Below, piece after piece: positions 1 to 10,400 of a stretch of 64,000 bases of DNA. The notes beneath the pieces were generated by a model. The model saw only the letters and a list, made by a program, of their open reading frames with translations. It was not told the origin of the DNA and searched no databases. Origin of the DNA: Strix aluco (Eukaryota > Chordata > Aves > Strigiformes > Strigidae); assembly GCF_031877795.1 (NCBI RefSeq), contig NC_133935.1, positions 72,186,303 through 72,250,302 of the forward strand, in the 5' to 3' direction. A program made the position numbers and the translations under genes. The stretch's first letter is position 1. Each line of letters starts with the position of its first letter.

Positions 1-3000
1 CTTTTTTTAATGTCACACATGAGGGTATAAGACTTCCTGTTGTTTTTGTTATTTTTAGTTCTTCATGGTCCTTTGGAGATTTCTAATTGATTTTCACAAG
101 GCGTTTGTGTACTTTTAGGTGTGTGCATGTATAATCAGATCATGCAAGTAATTTTTCTGCAAGACTGGAGAGCGAATGAGTTGATAATACAAAGAAAATG
201 ACATTTGAACAACTGGGAGAGGCAGAAGTTTTTAGTTAAACTATTTTAAAAGGTTTGTCTGTTTTCAGTTCTTACTACCTCCAGCTTCCCACAGTGCTCT
301 GGGAATACCACTGCCTGCAGGCAGAGGTGGAGCCCAGTGAGCTGCACTATTGAAAGGTCCAGAACTGCCAGCAAAGGCAGCATCTCACTTTGTCCTGGGG
401 CCTTCACCCTGCAACATCCTCATGCACCTGCAGGGAAGGTTCAAGCCTCCTACATCCTGCATTATTGGGATGGCAGGTTTAGGATTTGCTATTTCTGAAC
501 TAAAATTGGGGATGAAAGAGAATGACACAGGCTGTCTCAACAGGGATGAAAGACCCGGAGGTGTCAGAGGGCAACCACAGTCTGCATGTGTAAATACCCA
601 CATCTGAGCTGGTCTTCTTTTATAGTCACCAGAGAGAAACAGGCACAGCCTGTGTGAAAACTCACTTCATCTTAATGAAGCTGCCTGAAATAGTCCAGCT
701 AAGTCACACCCTGTAAGAGCCCATTTCTTGCTCTTCACTAGAAAGGGAGCTCAGAGTGGTGGGCTCATCTATAGATATTTGCACCACAGACAACTAACAT
801 TAAGGCAGATGAATCCTTTGATTCCTCCATAGCTGACTTCAGTTCCAACACCTCCTGCCTCTGTGTATTTTTTCTTGTTTTCAGAAGTATTGTATAACTT
901 AGAAAATAAGCTTCCTTGAGAAAAGAACAAACAAAATTGATCAAAAATGAACCATACCCTCGTGATCCAGCAAATAGATTCAGATGAAATGAGATGAGAT
1001 GAAAACCTGTCAATATTTAAAGACCTTGTAAATGGATAATTTTGGCACAGTTGTGCAAATTTGCAGTCTGTCTGCTGCTGTAGAGTCCAGAAGTGGCCCC
1101 TTGCTCCTGTTATTAGCAGTCATTGATTTCTACCATGCTGCAGACATGCAAATTGTTTTGCAATCAAAGAAATTGATCTCTGTAGAGGTGCAGGGTCCAG
1201 AAAACCTGTTGACTGCCCTGAAAACTGAGGCCACTCAAGTAGGAGCTGAAGCAGGCTCCAAGTCGCGGTGTTCAGAGCTCTCCCAGCTGCTCCTTTCCTC
1301 TGGAGGTTTGAGCCTAATGAACACTCAGGCTGGTATTAATGATCTTTTAAAAGTGTTCATGCTCTGAATATCCCAGCCAACATCTTCTCTTTAAAGAGGC
1401 AGTGACCCAATACAGCAGAATATCCTATTCATACAAGCCCTCTACCATATTTTAAGTTTCTTCTACTGTTTGTTGGCTTCCAAGTTTGTCCAGGACACCA
1501 GTTAAGGGCTTTGGTGGTTCTCCAGCAGCTCTGAGCTCTTTTCTCCTTGTATGTTGGGCTATTGGTGAGACTAGTTTGACATTATGGGATTGAAAGCTGA
1601 GAGTGAGAACAAAATATGCGGTATGTGATACAAGCTCTTTAGAAAACAGCTTAGCAGTTACTACTGAGAGAAAGTGGTCTGTGCTCCTTGGTCCATTACA
1701 GTCAGAGGAAAGTTTACAGGGCTTTAGAATCACAGAAGAAAGAATCAAAACAGATTCAATCAGTAATTTAAAGGCTTGAGAGATGAAGGAATAGCCGTGT
1801 TGTCCATGGCTGACCACAAGCATGAAAATTGTGTTCACAGTTGACTGATGGCACAAAGGTAGACAGGAATAGATCATTTAGCACAACACGTGGAGCCTGG
1901 CAGGATCCAGAACCAAAAATTGCAGCCTGAAAAAAAAGTTCAAGGTTAATGGAGTCCTCACACCAGAAGACCCCCATGCTTGGTGCCAGTGGCAGCCGGT
2001 GGGGCCTGAAGGACCCTTGCCTCCTCCTGCAGTGAGGTCATGTGTCGTGGTGAGAGGACAAGCAGGCATCACCCTGCTGGGGACAATGGCGCTCCCATGC
2101 TGCAGGAAAAGTCTCGATAGCAGTTTCGGAACAGTGAGTTGCAAAGATTTATTATCTAGCCTATAAGGCCTATTTTCTGTTATCACTTTTAATTCGGACA
2201 GGGATTGCATTGTGCTCTTTCATTGTATCACCCTATTCTTTGGGGAAAAGGCTTAGAGAAGCACCTGATTTATCTTGCCACTAGTACTTATTGCTTTGTG
2301 CCTACTGCTGCATCCCCTTCTTTGTCTTAGCTAAAGCCTAACAGGTCCAACCTTCTCGGTCCCTTCACACAGCAGTCCCAAGATATTGCTAATGAGAACA
2401 AATTATATTTTGGCATTAAAGTTTCTGAGATACAGGGGGAGGCCTAAGGTACAATAATCTAGAAGATAGTGTACTATCAATTTGTGCAATGACATTAAAA
2501 TGGGGCTCTACTGACTGGAAGCTGATCCTGGATAAATTTAAGCTAGCAGGAAAATAAGGACTTTCAGCTTTTTGGCTGAGTAATTCATCGGTAAAATGGC
2601 TGGCTTGGGATGATGGAATGTTCTGTGTCTATTGAAGATCAGGTGTCCCCTTTCAGAGGGGTGAAATGCTTGAATTTCTTTTCTGGTCTTTAAATCTATG
2701 CAGAAATTCTCCTTTATTGTTGTTTGTTTGTTTGTTTTGTTTGTTTGTTTGTTTGTTTTTTTTCCCCAGGTTCGCATACTTTGGAAATTATTTCTTCTAG
2801 TTGAAGCAGCAATTAGCACAGGAAGTCCACAGGGAAGTACTATGATGTGGGCTATGCCAGAGGAAAGACCAGATGGTTGCTATCTCCTGCTCAGACCTGT
2901 AGGCCTGATTTTGAGTCTGTGCTTTTTGCATCCACCCTACTGCTCTGTTTGCATTTTAACCTCTGCGTGTCCCAAGTAACATCACTACTTCATGGCCTGG

Positions 3001-3866
3001 GCAGGATAGAGCTGGTACCTTGTGTTTCAGCAACAGCAAGGTCTTTAGGGAGTCTATGATGTCTATAGACACAGGTGGATCAGGTAACTGCTGTTGAAGG
3101 TCCATCTGCACGTCCAGATGCTAAAGAACATGCAACCCTGCTTGCCCTGTGTGCTGCCCAACTTCAGCATTGCTGGCCCAGGAGCCACCCCACACCTTGG
3201 GAAGAGAGGTAAATAAGAGCCCTGAACTGCAGTGGGTTTGTGCCCCACCTGCTCAGAGGATACGTGTTTGTTGACATCCCTGGAGAACTTACCTGGTATT
3301 TGATGTGCTCATGTCAGAGAAGCAGTGAGGGACACAGGGAAACAAGCTTGCTGTGATGCTAGCTGGGGAGGACACAGCCCGAGCCTGGTGCCCTTCTCTC
3401 CCTGCAGTTTGAAGGAAACTACATGGAGCAGACCTGGACTTTAATTAATATTCAGTTGCTCCTGACTGGTTAGACAAACCTCTACTGGGAATGGCTGCAG
3501 CAAAGGACAGGGTCACCACCTTGGTTGTCTCTGGACACTCTTTCTAGCCCATTTTTTTCACATTTTTAAGTGCCATGTGATCTGACGGGCTCTTTCACTA
3601 TGTCACACATGTGCCACCAAGACCCATGCTGCTTATACAGGGACTGGATTGACTCCGCAGTGCCAGCATCCCTCTGGCCTGCTCCCCAGCTTGTGCAGAT
3701 TTTTACCCTCCTGACTGCAAGCACCCTAGTTCAGCCACAAACCAATGTGGCTCAGGACGTGCTGGCAAGCTTAGATTTGCTCAGTTGACTCCTGGTCCCA
3801 CTGGTCCTGCTCTGGCACAGGCATAGGCTGCCACAAGCAGGGACAAGCCACTGATGGACCCTGTGT
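1..3866. other. Intergenic, no gene recognised
   Basis: Open frames up to about 140 codons overlap on both strands and show no known domain, splice-linked conservation or start context. The TTTG microsatellite at 2718 is the only repeat I could name. Confidence 0.6.
2718..2764. repeat. (TTTG)n microsatellite with T-run
   Basis: Interrupted TTTG repeat of about ten units, with one TTTTG variant, ending in a run of T followed by CCCCAG. Confidence 0.9.
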
Positions 3867-4020
3867 CTGCAGGAGGCAGATTTAGGGTGGAGCAGTGGAG
3901 TCTGGTACCACACTCTATCACATCCCCTGCATGTGCCAGAGCAGCAGCATTGCCCTTTTCCAGACTGGGGAAAGAATCTGCTCCCAAACTCTCTTCCATG
4001 CTCTGCTTGCTTGTCAGGGA
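3867..4020 (-). repeat. Unnamed interspersed repeat, copy A (inverted relative to copy B)
   Basis: Complement of this stretch aligns with 6039-6200. Shared blocks include TTTGGGAGCAGAT, TTCCCCAGTCTGGAAAAGGG, GCAGGGRATGTG, GTACCAGACYCCA and AATCTGCCTCCTGCAG. I do not recognise the family; it could be a fragment of an old LTR or other transposon, or a local segmental duplication. Confidence 0.75.
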
Positions 4021-6038
4021 AGGTGTTTTGGAGGAGAAGATACATGAACCTGTAGCAGGTCCAGCTGATGGACATTTCTCATGTGCTCCACCAAAGGACT
4101 CCTCCTCAAGCCAAAGGATCTGCTCTGTGCAAGGCACAGACAGAAAATCAAAACAGTAAATGGCTCCGCTCACTGCCAGAGGGAGCTGGAACAGTGCTTG
4201 GAAAGCTCTGTCCCTGAGCTGAAAACAGGTATAACATGGGTGTCAGGATTTCAGGAGGCCATGGCTGTACTTGGAAAGAATAATGAAGTACCTCTTCTTC
4301 ATGCAAAGATTTTTAATCAATCTTCTGAAAAATACAGCTCACATCAGCCTTCACCTGTTGAGGTTGTTTTAAGCACCATTATGAGAAGTTCTCTGAGCTA
4401 CGTTAAAGAGAAACGCAGACCATAAAGTCTATTTTGCTTTTAAAAACTACATTAACATCTCTTACAGCAACTCCTGGCAGATGATTCTACAGGTGGAAAG
4501 AAGACAAGAACAGACACCCGGATCCAGCTGGGGCATTGGCAAATATCTGCCAGGAGCCACTGTCAGTACAGATGTCTCTGCAGCTGGGAGCTGGGGAAGG
4601 GCTCATGCTGCTGCACAGACACCACTCCCCGAGGCAGCCCAACAGAGCAATGTGTCCTTTCAGTGTCTAATATCACTGGTGAAGAAAAGATAACTTTCAA
4701 GTCCTTCCTAGCTGTCAATGAGATTAAACCTGGCCCAGCCCATGAGGCTCAGCAAATGAGCCAAGAACCAGCTGTCACCTGAAATATATGGTGATAGCCA
4801 AAATGAACACAAGCAAGTGTGGTGTCTCACCTGAAACCTTTTCACTCCTGGCTGAGTCCTGGCTCTCCAGACAGAGCTGTGAGCTCTTGCACCTCCAGCA
4901 AGTCGTTGGAAATTCAGCATGGTTTATTACCATCCATCTGCTGTTTATTACAGTATTTATAACCAAGGGGAAGGCCCATTCTTCTCTGACAGTAAATCTA
5001 CGCCACAGAACAGAAGAAAAAGCTTGTTTTGACTTGTAATCTCAGTAAACCCGACAAGGAGGGAACAGAAAGGTGAAAGAACAAAAGGCCTTTTTTTATA
5101 GCATTTAAAAAAAACCCCAAACTACAAAGCTGAAATAAGGAAGCTGAAATGTTTGAAGTGTTGCTGCTAGAGCAGTTCCCTCTCTCAGTTTTTTCCCAAA
5201 GTCTCTTTCTAAATAACTAATGCAACTATGACCTTTGTAACCATGTCAAAAACAGTTGGCAGCTTGTTTGCAAGTATTCAGGATTTACAAGAAAAGAGGA
5301 GTAGTGTATCTGAAACTCAGCCTCAAAACAGTTCAAAGTAATCCAGCTCACCCTAGGGATTCAGGATTCCCAGTGAAACCCAACAAACAAGGCAGTAAGG
5401 TGCAACTGTCCCCAACATATCTACTGCATGTCATCTCCATCACCTGGTACAAGGACACAGACTTTTCAGTATCTGTGCACCCCAGACTTGCTGTCTTGAC
5501 ATATTTTTCAATTAAAACTCACAAGCATACATGATACCTTATGTGAATTTTACCATACATGATGGAAAAAGTAATCCCAAATTTCTAGCTATGACATTCA
5601 CTGGATAAAGTGAACTGTGTTAGTATAGTAGAGAACATGGGCATGAGATCTGAATCTGGTCTTTGAAGCCAGCAAGCTGGTCCCACTATAGTGCTCAAGT
5701 TACCCAGTGTTTAGTGTACACCCTATGACAGGAGCTACCAGAACCCGAGAGTCACCAGAGGTCCATGATCTCCAGGTATGACATACAGATATAGGGACAC
5801 ACTGAAACCACTCAGCTTTCCCAGCTGCAGGCAAAGAGGTGTTCATTACTGGAGCTTGCTCCAGAAACCCATGACGTTATTATCTCAAAGCCATCCCCAG
5901 CCCAGGCCTCGTGCATAACACAGTGGTGGCAGAGCTGCGTTTGGTGGGCTCAGCTCCCCCCTGCAGAGCTGGCTAGGGGATGGAGCTTCCATGAATGTAC
6001 CCCATTAGGGTTTCTTATAATTTCCCTGCTTTCTCAGT

Positions 6039-6200
6039 CACTGTCAAGCAAACAAATTTTCTTAAGAGCACAGAAGAGATTTTGGGAGCAGATCCATTCC
6101 CCAGTCTGGAAAAGGGGGATTCTGTTTATATGTCACGTGCAGGGAATGTGGTTGTGTCGTACCAGACCCCATTGTTCCACACTGAATCTGCCTCCTGCAG
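6039..6200 (+). repeat. Unnamed interspersed repeat, copy B
   Basis: Partner of the inverted copy at 3867-4020. Similarity begins near CTGTCAAGCA and ends at CCTCCTGCAG; flanks do not match. The differences are substitutions plus small indels (162 versus 154 bases), so it is not a recent duplication. The partial protein-level similarity of the frames across it follows from the DNA match and is not evidence for coding. Confidence 0.75.
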
Positions 6201-6691
6201 CAGAAGGACAAGGCGCCAGAAGTGCTGTGGTACAGATGGGACCTCAGCTGCTCTGGCTGTCATGCAGCCCATACAGGTGAGAAACCTGTGTGAGCAGCCG
6301 TGGTGCCCATATAGATATTCATCTCCACAAGTATTGATGACTGCTGGGAAGTGAGACACACTGAAGCTATGAAACATCCCAGTTATTTCTGGGACAGCGA
6401 TCCAGTGGCCACTCTCAGTGGGACTGTGCCATTGTGCTGAAGCAAATATTGTCCTGCTGTACTTGCTCTGCTCTTTCTAATGCTGTGTGGCCCTGTGTAT
6501 CCAGCAGGGAACACAGAGTTGGATGCACAGGAGATTCCTTCCGAGGATGTACATCAGGCCACTCCTGTCCTGGTACTCACCTCCACGGGCTCCATTGATA
6601 AAGAGAAATGATTACTTGCTTTGCAACTTATTTACTTATAGCAACTTATAATGATTTCTGAATATTGCTTAATAATCCTGCTTGCCCTGAC

Positions 6692-6789
6692 TGTTCTGTG
6701 GAGACTTACCAAGGACTACTGTGTTCGTCAAAACAAAGCAGTTTTCTGTGGAAACTTACCAAGAACTACTATGTTCAGCAAAAATAAGA
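6692..6789 (+). repeat. Duplicated ~49-base U3 segment in LTR copy 1
   Basis: Two imperfect tandem units (about 6692-6740 and 6742-6789). Each runs from TTCTGTGGA through CTTACCAAG and CTAC to a TGTTC..CA end. The same pair is present in LTR copy 2 (18437-18535). Duplicated U3 segments in retroviral LTRs often act as enhancers; that role here is inference. Confidence 0.75.
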
Positions 6790-7185
6790 GACATGTCCTT
6801 GGAAAGCAGATGTGTTCTAACAAGTGTAGTCTTTGTAGAGCATAGATAGCCATATATGGGCAGTAGAAGCTACTATGCTAGGACTTTTAGATAAGATAGA
6901 GGGAGTAAACCAACTGGAACCACTCTTGTTCAAGAAATTGGCTAAGAGAATCTACGCATGCTCCAAGGAAAAGTACAAGGTGAGGAGGACTGTGAGCCTT
7001 CCTCCAAAAGACCCCCGAAGACGACCACCAGAAGGCAATGCGCAGGCGCAAAGAGAACATAAACTGCTGACACCAGCCTTTCGAACTAACCCAGCCTTAC
7101 TTATGAATATGTATATTTGTATTGTGTAATCCAATGAATATGTATATCCACACTCTATAAATTTCTGGTAAAATGTGCTGTTGGT

Positions 7186-7233
7186 GTGCAAGCTTTGTGG
7201 AGAAATCTCCTTGCACCCCGGTGCTAGAATAAA
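7186..7233 (+). promoter_or_regulatory. LTR hairpin and poly(A) signal
   Basis: Outer arms GTGCAA (7186-7191) and TTGCAC (7211-7216) enclose an inner stem GGAGA/TCTCC (7199-7203 and 7206-7210). AATAAA at 7228-7233 follows 11 bases later. The same structure, with one inner change, precedes the degraded signal in LTR copy 2. A retroviral poly(A)-region hairpin is the likely meaning. Confidence 0.55.
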
Positions 7234-7310
7234 CATGCCTGCTTTATAACTCTCTCTGAGTTGTAGAGTCTGTTTCCACACATCACCATTGCCTCAAGAT
7301 CACGTTTTCA

Positions 7311-7435
7311 CAGAGGGCTTTTTGTTGGAAGGGTCCCCTGGACAACACCTGGTCCAATCTCCTGCTCAAGTTACATCAGGTTTCTCAGGGTCATATCCGG
7401 TTGAGTTGTAATTGTTTCCAAGGGACAGGCTGACT
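7311..7435 (-). mobile_element. CR1 LINE 3' fragment, old
   Basis: Diverged complement of a CR1 end: TTGGAAGGGTCCCCTGGACA, ACCTGGTCCAATCTCCTGCT, then TCAGGGTCATATCCGGTTGA and TTTCCAAGGGACAGGC. It begins ~25 bases after the LTR at 6596-7285. Confidence 0.65.
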
Positions 7436-10400
7436 GTTCAAAGGAGAAACATGTAGGGCTTGACCTGGCCTGGAGGATGGACCCTGATTTAGATGTTTGT
7501 GGTCAGGGTGGTGCTGATCTAGAGCTCAGCTCTGAGTCACATCAGCAACACCTGTATTGCTCTGCACTGCCAACTCACTTCCACATGCAGCCTGGGAGCC
7601 TCTGAAGCCATGCAGATCATTTCCTCTGGTTGAAATATTTTTAACCCACCTGACCAGACCTAGAAAGGGATATCCTGACTCAGAACAAGGGTTTTTTACT
7701 GTGAATGAACAGGTACAGGAGAGAGGAATCAAGAGGTAGCAGAGCTGTGAGCTGAAATAGGACATGACAGCAAGAGGAAGCACAACAGGGACATGTACAA
7801 GAGCTGAAGACAACACGAACAGTGAAGGAAAAGGATGCTTAAAGGACATTTCTTTTCTTTTAACAACTATTTTATAGTGATGGGAATTGTATGGACAAGA
7901 CAGACTTCTTTCATACAGAAACCCCTTGCAGAGTCACCTGAACCCATCTTTGTCCTTGTACTTCCAAATGGAAAGGGCTCTGCCTCCCTGCACCAGGGAG
8001 AGACATGCCATGAAGGTGTAGACCCAAGTGGAAATGGCAGCAGTGCTTCCTCCAGTGCTTCACTGAGGGTGAAGTGGAAACTTCGAGACACAAAGAGCAG
8101 TCAGAGACATGTAAAGGATGTGATCATTATTAGTAACATCTCAACAGCCGTGCCCCATGCCTGAGCCCTGCTCTGCCTTAGCATCGACATGCTCTCAGCA
8201 GGGATTGCCTCATTGCCCTTTTCTCCTAAACAGGGAGGTCAGTGGGAGGCAGGCAGTGAAGTACAGTGCTCCCCTTGCAGTTCCCATCTCCTCTGAAGAT
8301 GAGCCTGGGTGGCACAGGGGCTTCGCTGCTACCTGGCGGAGACATCTGCAAGTCCAAGTTTAAGAGCAAATGCTTCACTGCCCCATGAGTGAAAAATCAA
8401 GCAGAGTAAACTAAATAGATTAGACTCATTAAGAGATGCAATATCCAGAGAAGAACAAGACAGTATTTTCTTTGGGGGACATTAGCTGTTGCCCAGGTGA
8501 AAAATAAAGTTTTCCCAACTGATCTGTCCTGACTAATGTCCTTGCAGATATGCTTTGGAATAAATTAAGCCAAGTCATTAGCTTGGGTTTGTATCTGCTC
8601 AGTTATTCCACACCCTTCAAAGCTTTTACTATGTAAGCTCAGTCATTAGAAGAATGAACAAAAAATACACTTAGTAACTGAAAGGAAAACTCTTTTCCCA
8701 GCACTTGGAAACATGGGAAGCTGTGCTGCATTCAGCTAAGTGAGAGGTAAACTTTGTTGTGTAACCGTAGTTGTAGAAGATTTTATTCTGCACCCCTCTG
8801 GCCAGGAGGCTGCAGTGGCTGCCTTCAAATTCATCACTGTCCAATGTGAATCATGGCATTGCTGGCGCAGACTGTTATTCAGCCCCTCAGTTCTGATCCT
8901 CTCAATACTGCAATTGCTGAAAGTTGTGTCAGGACAGCGACTGCTGGTGCCAGTAACATCTGCCACCGCTTATGCTTCTTAAAAATGGAACAGCAGGACC
9001 TAAAAGCAGGGCAGAGATGGGAACCAGTGCTCAGAAATGAAACGGCACTATCAGAAACAGGGCAAAGAGCTTGCTGGTGCATCCAAGCCTATTTAAGACT
9101 CCTGGGTGAATGGCAATGCAGTGTGCTGTGAGCAGATAAATACTACAGAGATCTTTGGTTCATCAGGTTTAGTGCTTCTCTCCGGCGTGCTGGAAATCAC
9201 ACCACACTTGCCACAAACAAATGCTACACTAAAGGACAAATTAGCAGTGGAGGTCTCTTTTCTGACTGAAATCCAAATCACTTTTAATGTTGCCACCTGA
9301 ACTCCTCCAAATATTGCAAAACTAGACTCGGCCCTGGCAAATCATCCCTCTGGGTGAAGAGCAAAAGGATGCCGCTGCTGGCAGTCCCACCACAGGGCTG
9401 CAAAGATGTTGAGCTCTCCTTTCCCCTCTCCTGCTGCCCAAACCACTCGGCTACGAGGCCTGGGGAGTCCCCGGACCCCTGCCCACACCAGCTGCCCTGG
9501 CCGTGCTAGGCTCCTCCAGGCTCAGTCTGGGGTGCATGCAGGTGTCTTCTCTCTGCAGCACTAGAGACCCTTTCCCAGACCGAGCCACCTGCCTCAGCCT
9601 CCTCACCCTCATGAAAACTGCTGTTTACAGAAACGATGTGTTTTCCCCTTTGGTCGCTGCTATTCCTTTTGCAGAGTCTTCCCAATTAGTGATATTTTTT
9701 TTTTTTGGCTACTTAGTAGATGAGTCCTTTGTTTATATATTAAAATTTTCTTCAGCCTGTTTGTTCAGCATCCAAGTGTTTAATCAGTGATTGCGCTTAA
9801 GGGTAGTCTGTATTTTTATTATCTACTCAATCAGATGAAAGAAGGCTCTTTTCTCTTTTTTTTTTATTTATTCTTAATTAAGAAAATGCCTAGACTTGTT
9901 GCACAAGAGGAGCACAGCTTTCTACCTCTTAGGCATGAGCAAGCAATGCTGCCAGGGAAAATGTCTTGTACACAATCTTCCTTTCAGATCTGGTTATAAA
10001 AGATAAGTGACACTGACATGATCAATGTGATAAATGCCAACTGCTGACTTATTGAACCCTCCACCAACCTTGGACAACTGAAAATGCACTTATTAGAACA
10101 GCTTATTCCCCTTTATTTTTACAGATAAATATATAAATTAATATATGTAATTAATACACAGAGGCTTCTTTTCTTTGAGGCTAGTATTGATTTCAGCAAA
10201 ACATGAGTATGCTGAAAGAGAGAAAAAAATTAAATATAAAATATATGGTTAATTGAAATTTCAAAGTCCCTTGAACAGTTCTCTGCTCATCCAGCCATCT
10301 GCTTCTCAGCTGCGTGCCTCCTGCCCCTGCAGCAGGAACTCATCACTGGCCAGACACCAGACACCAGAAGGACCCAATTTTGCAGAAGCTTCCCCACCAC

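Larger units (their letters stand above)
6596..7285 (+). mobile_element. Solo LTR of an endogenous retrovirus (copy 1)
   Basis: 690-base element that begins TGATA, ends ATCA and is flanked by the direct repeat CCAT (6592-6595 and 7286-7289). It shows LTR anatomy: two ~49-base imperfect direct repeats in the U3-like part (6692-6789), a TATA box (CTATAAA near 7154), a hairpin at 7186-7216 and AATAAA at 7228-7233 followed by a short U5-like end. A second copy in the same orientation is at 18296-19034. No internal retroviral region, primer-binding site or viral ORF follows, so it is a solo LTR. The 4-base duplication fits a gammaretrovirus-like (class I) integrase; the class assignment is inference. 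Confidence 0.8.

Noticed and set aside
3781-6354. Shared peptide (LGAD.FPSLEKG) in frames at 3781-4173 and 5995-6354 as a protein family
   Set aside because: The match is explained by the ~155-base DNA repeat, and the reading frames diverge after a few indels.
6952-7281. Minus-strand open frame of 109 codons matching one at 18691-18984
   Set aside because: Both lie antisense in the homologous LTR copies; the protein similarity is explained by the DNA repeat.
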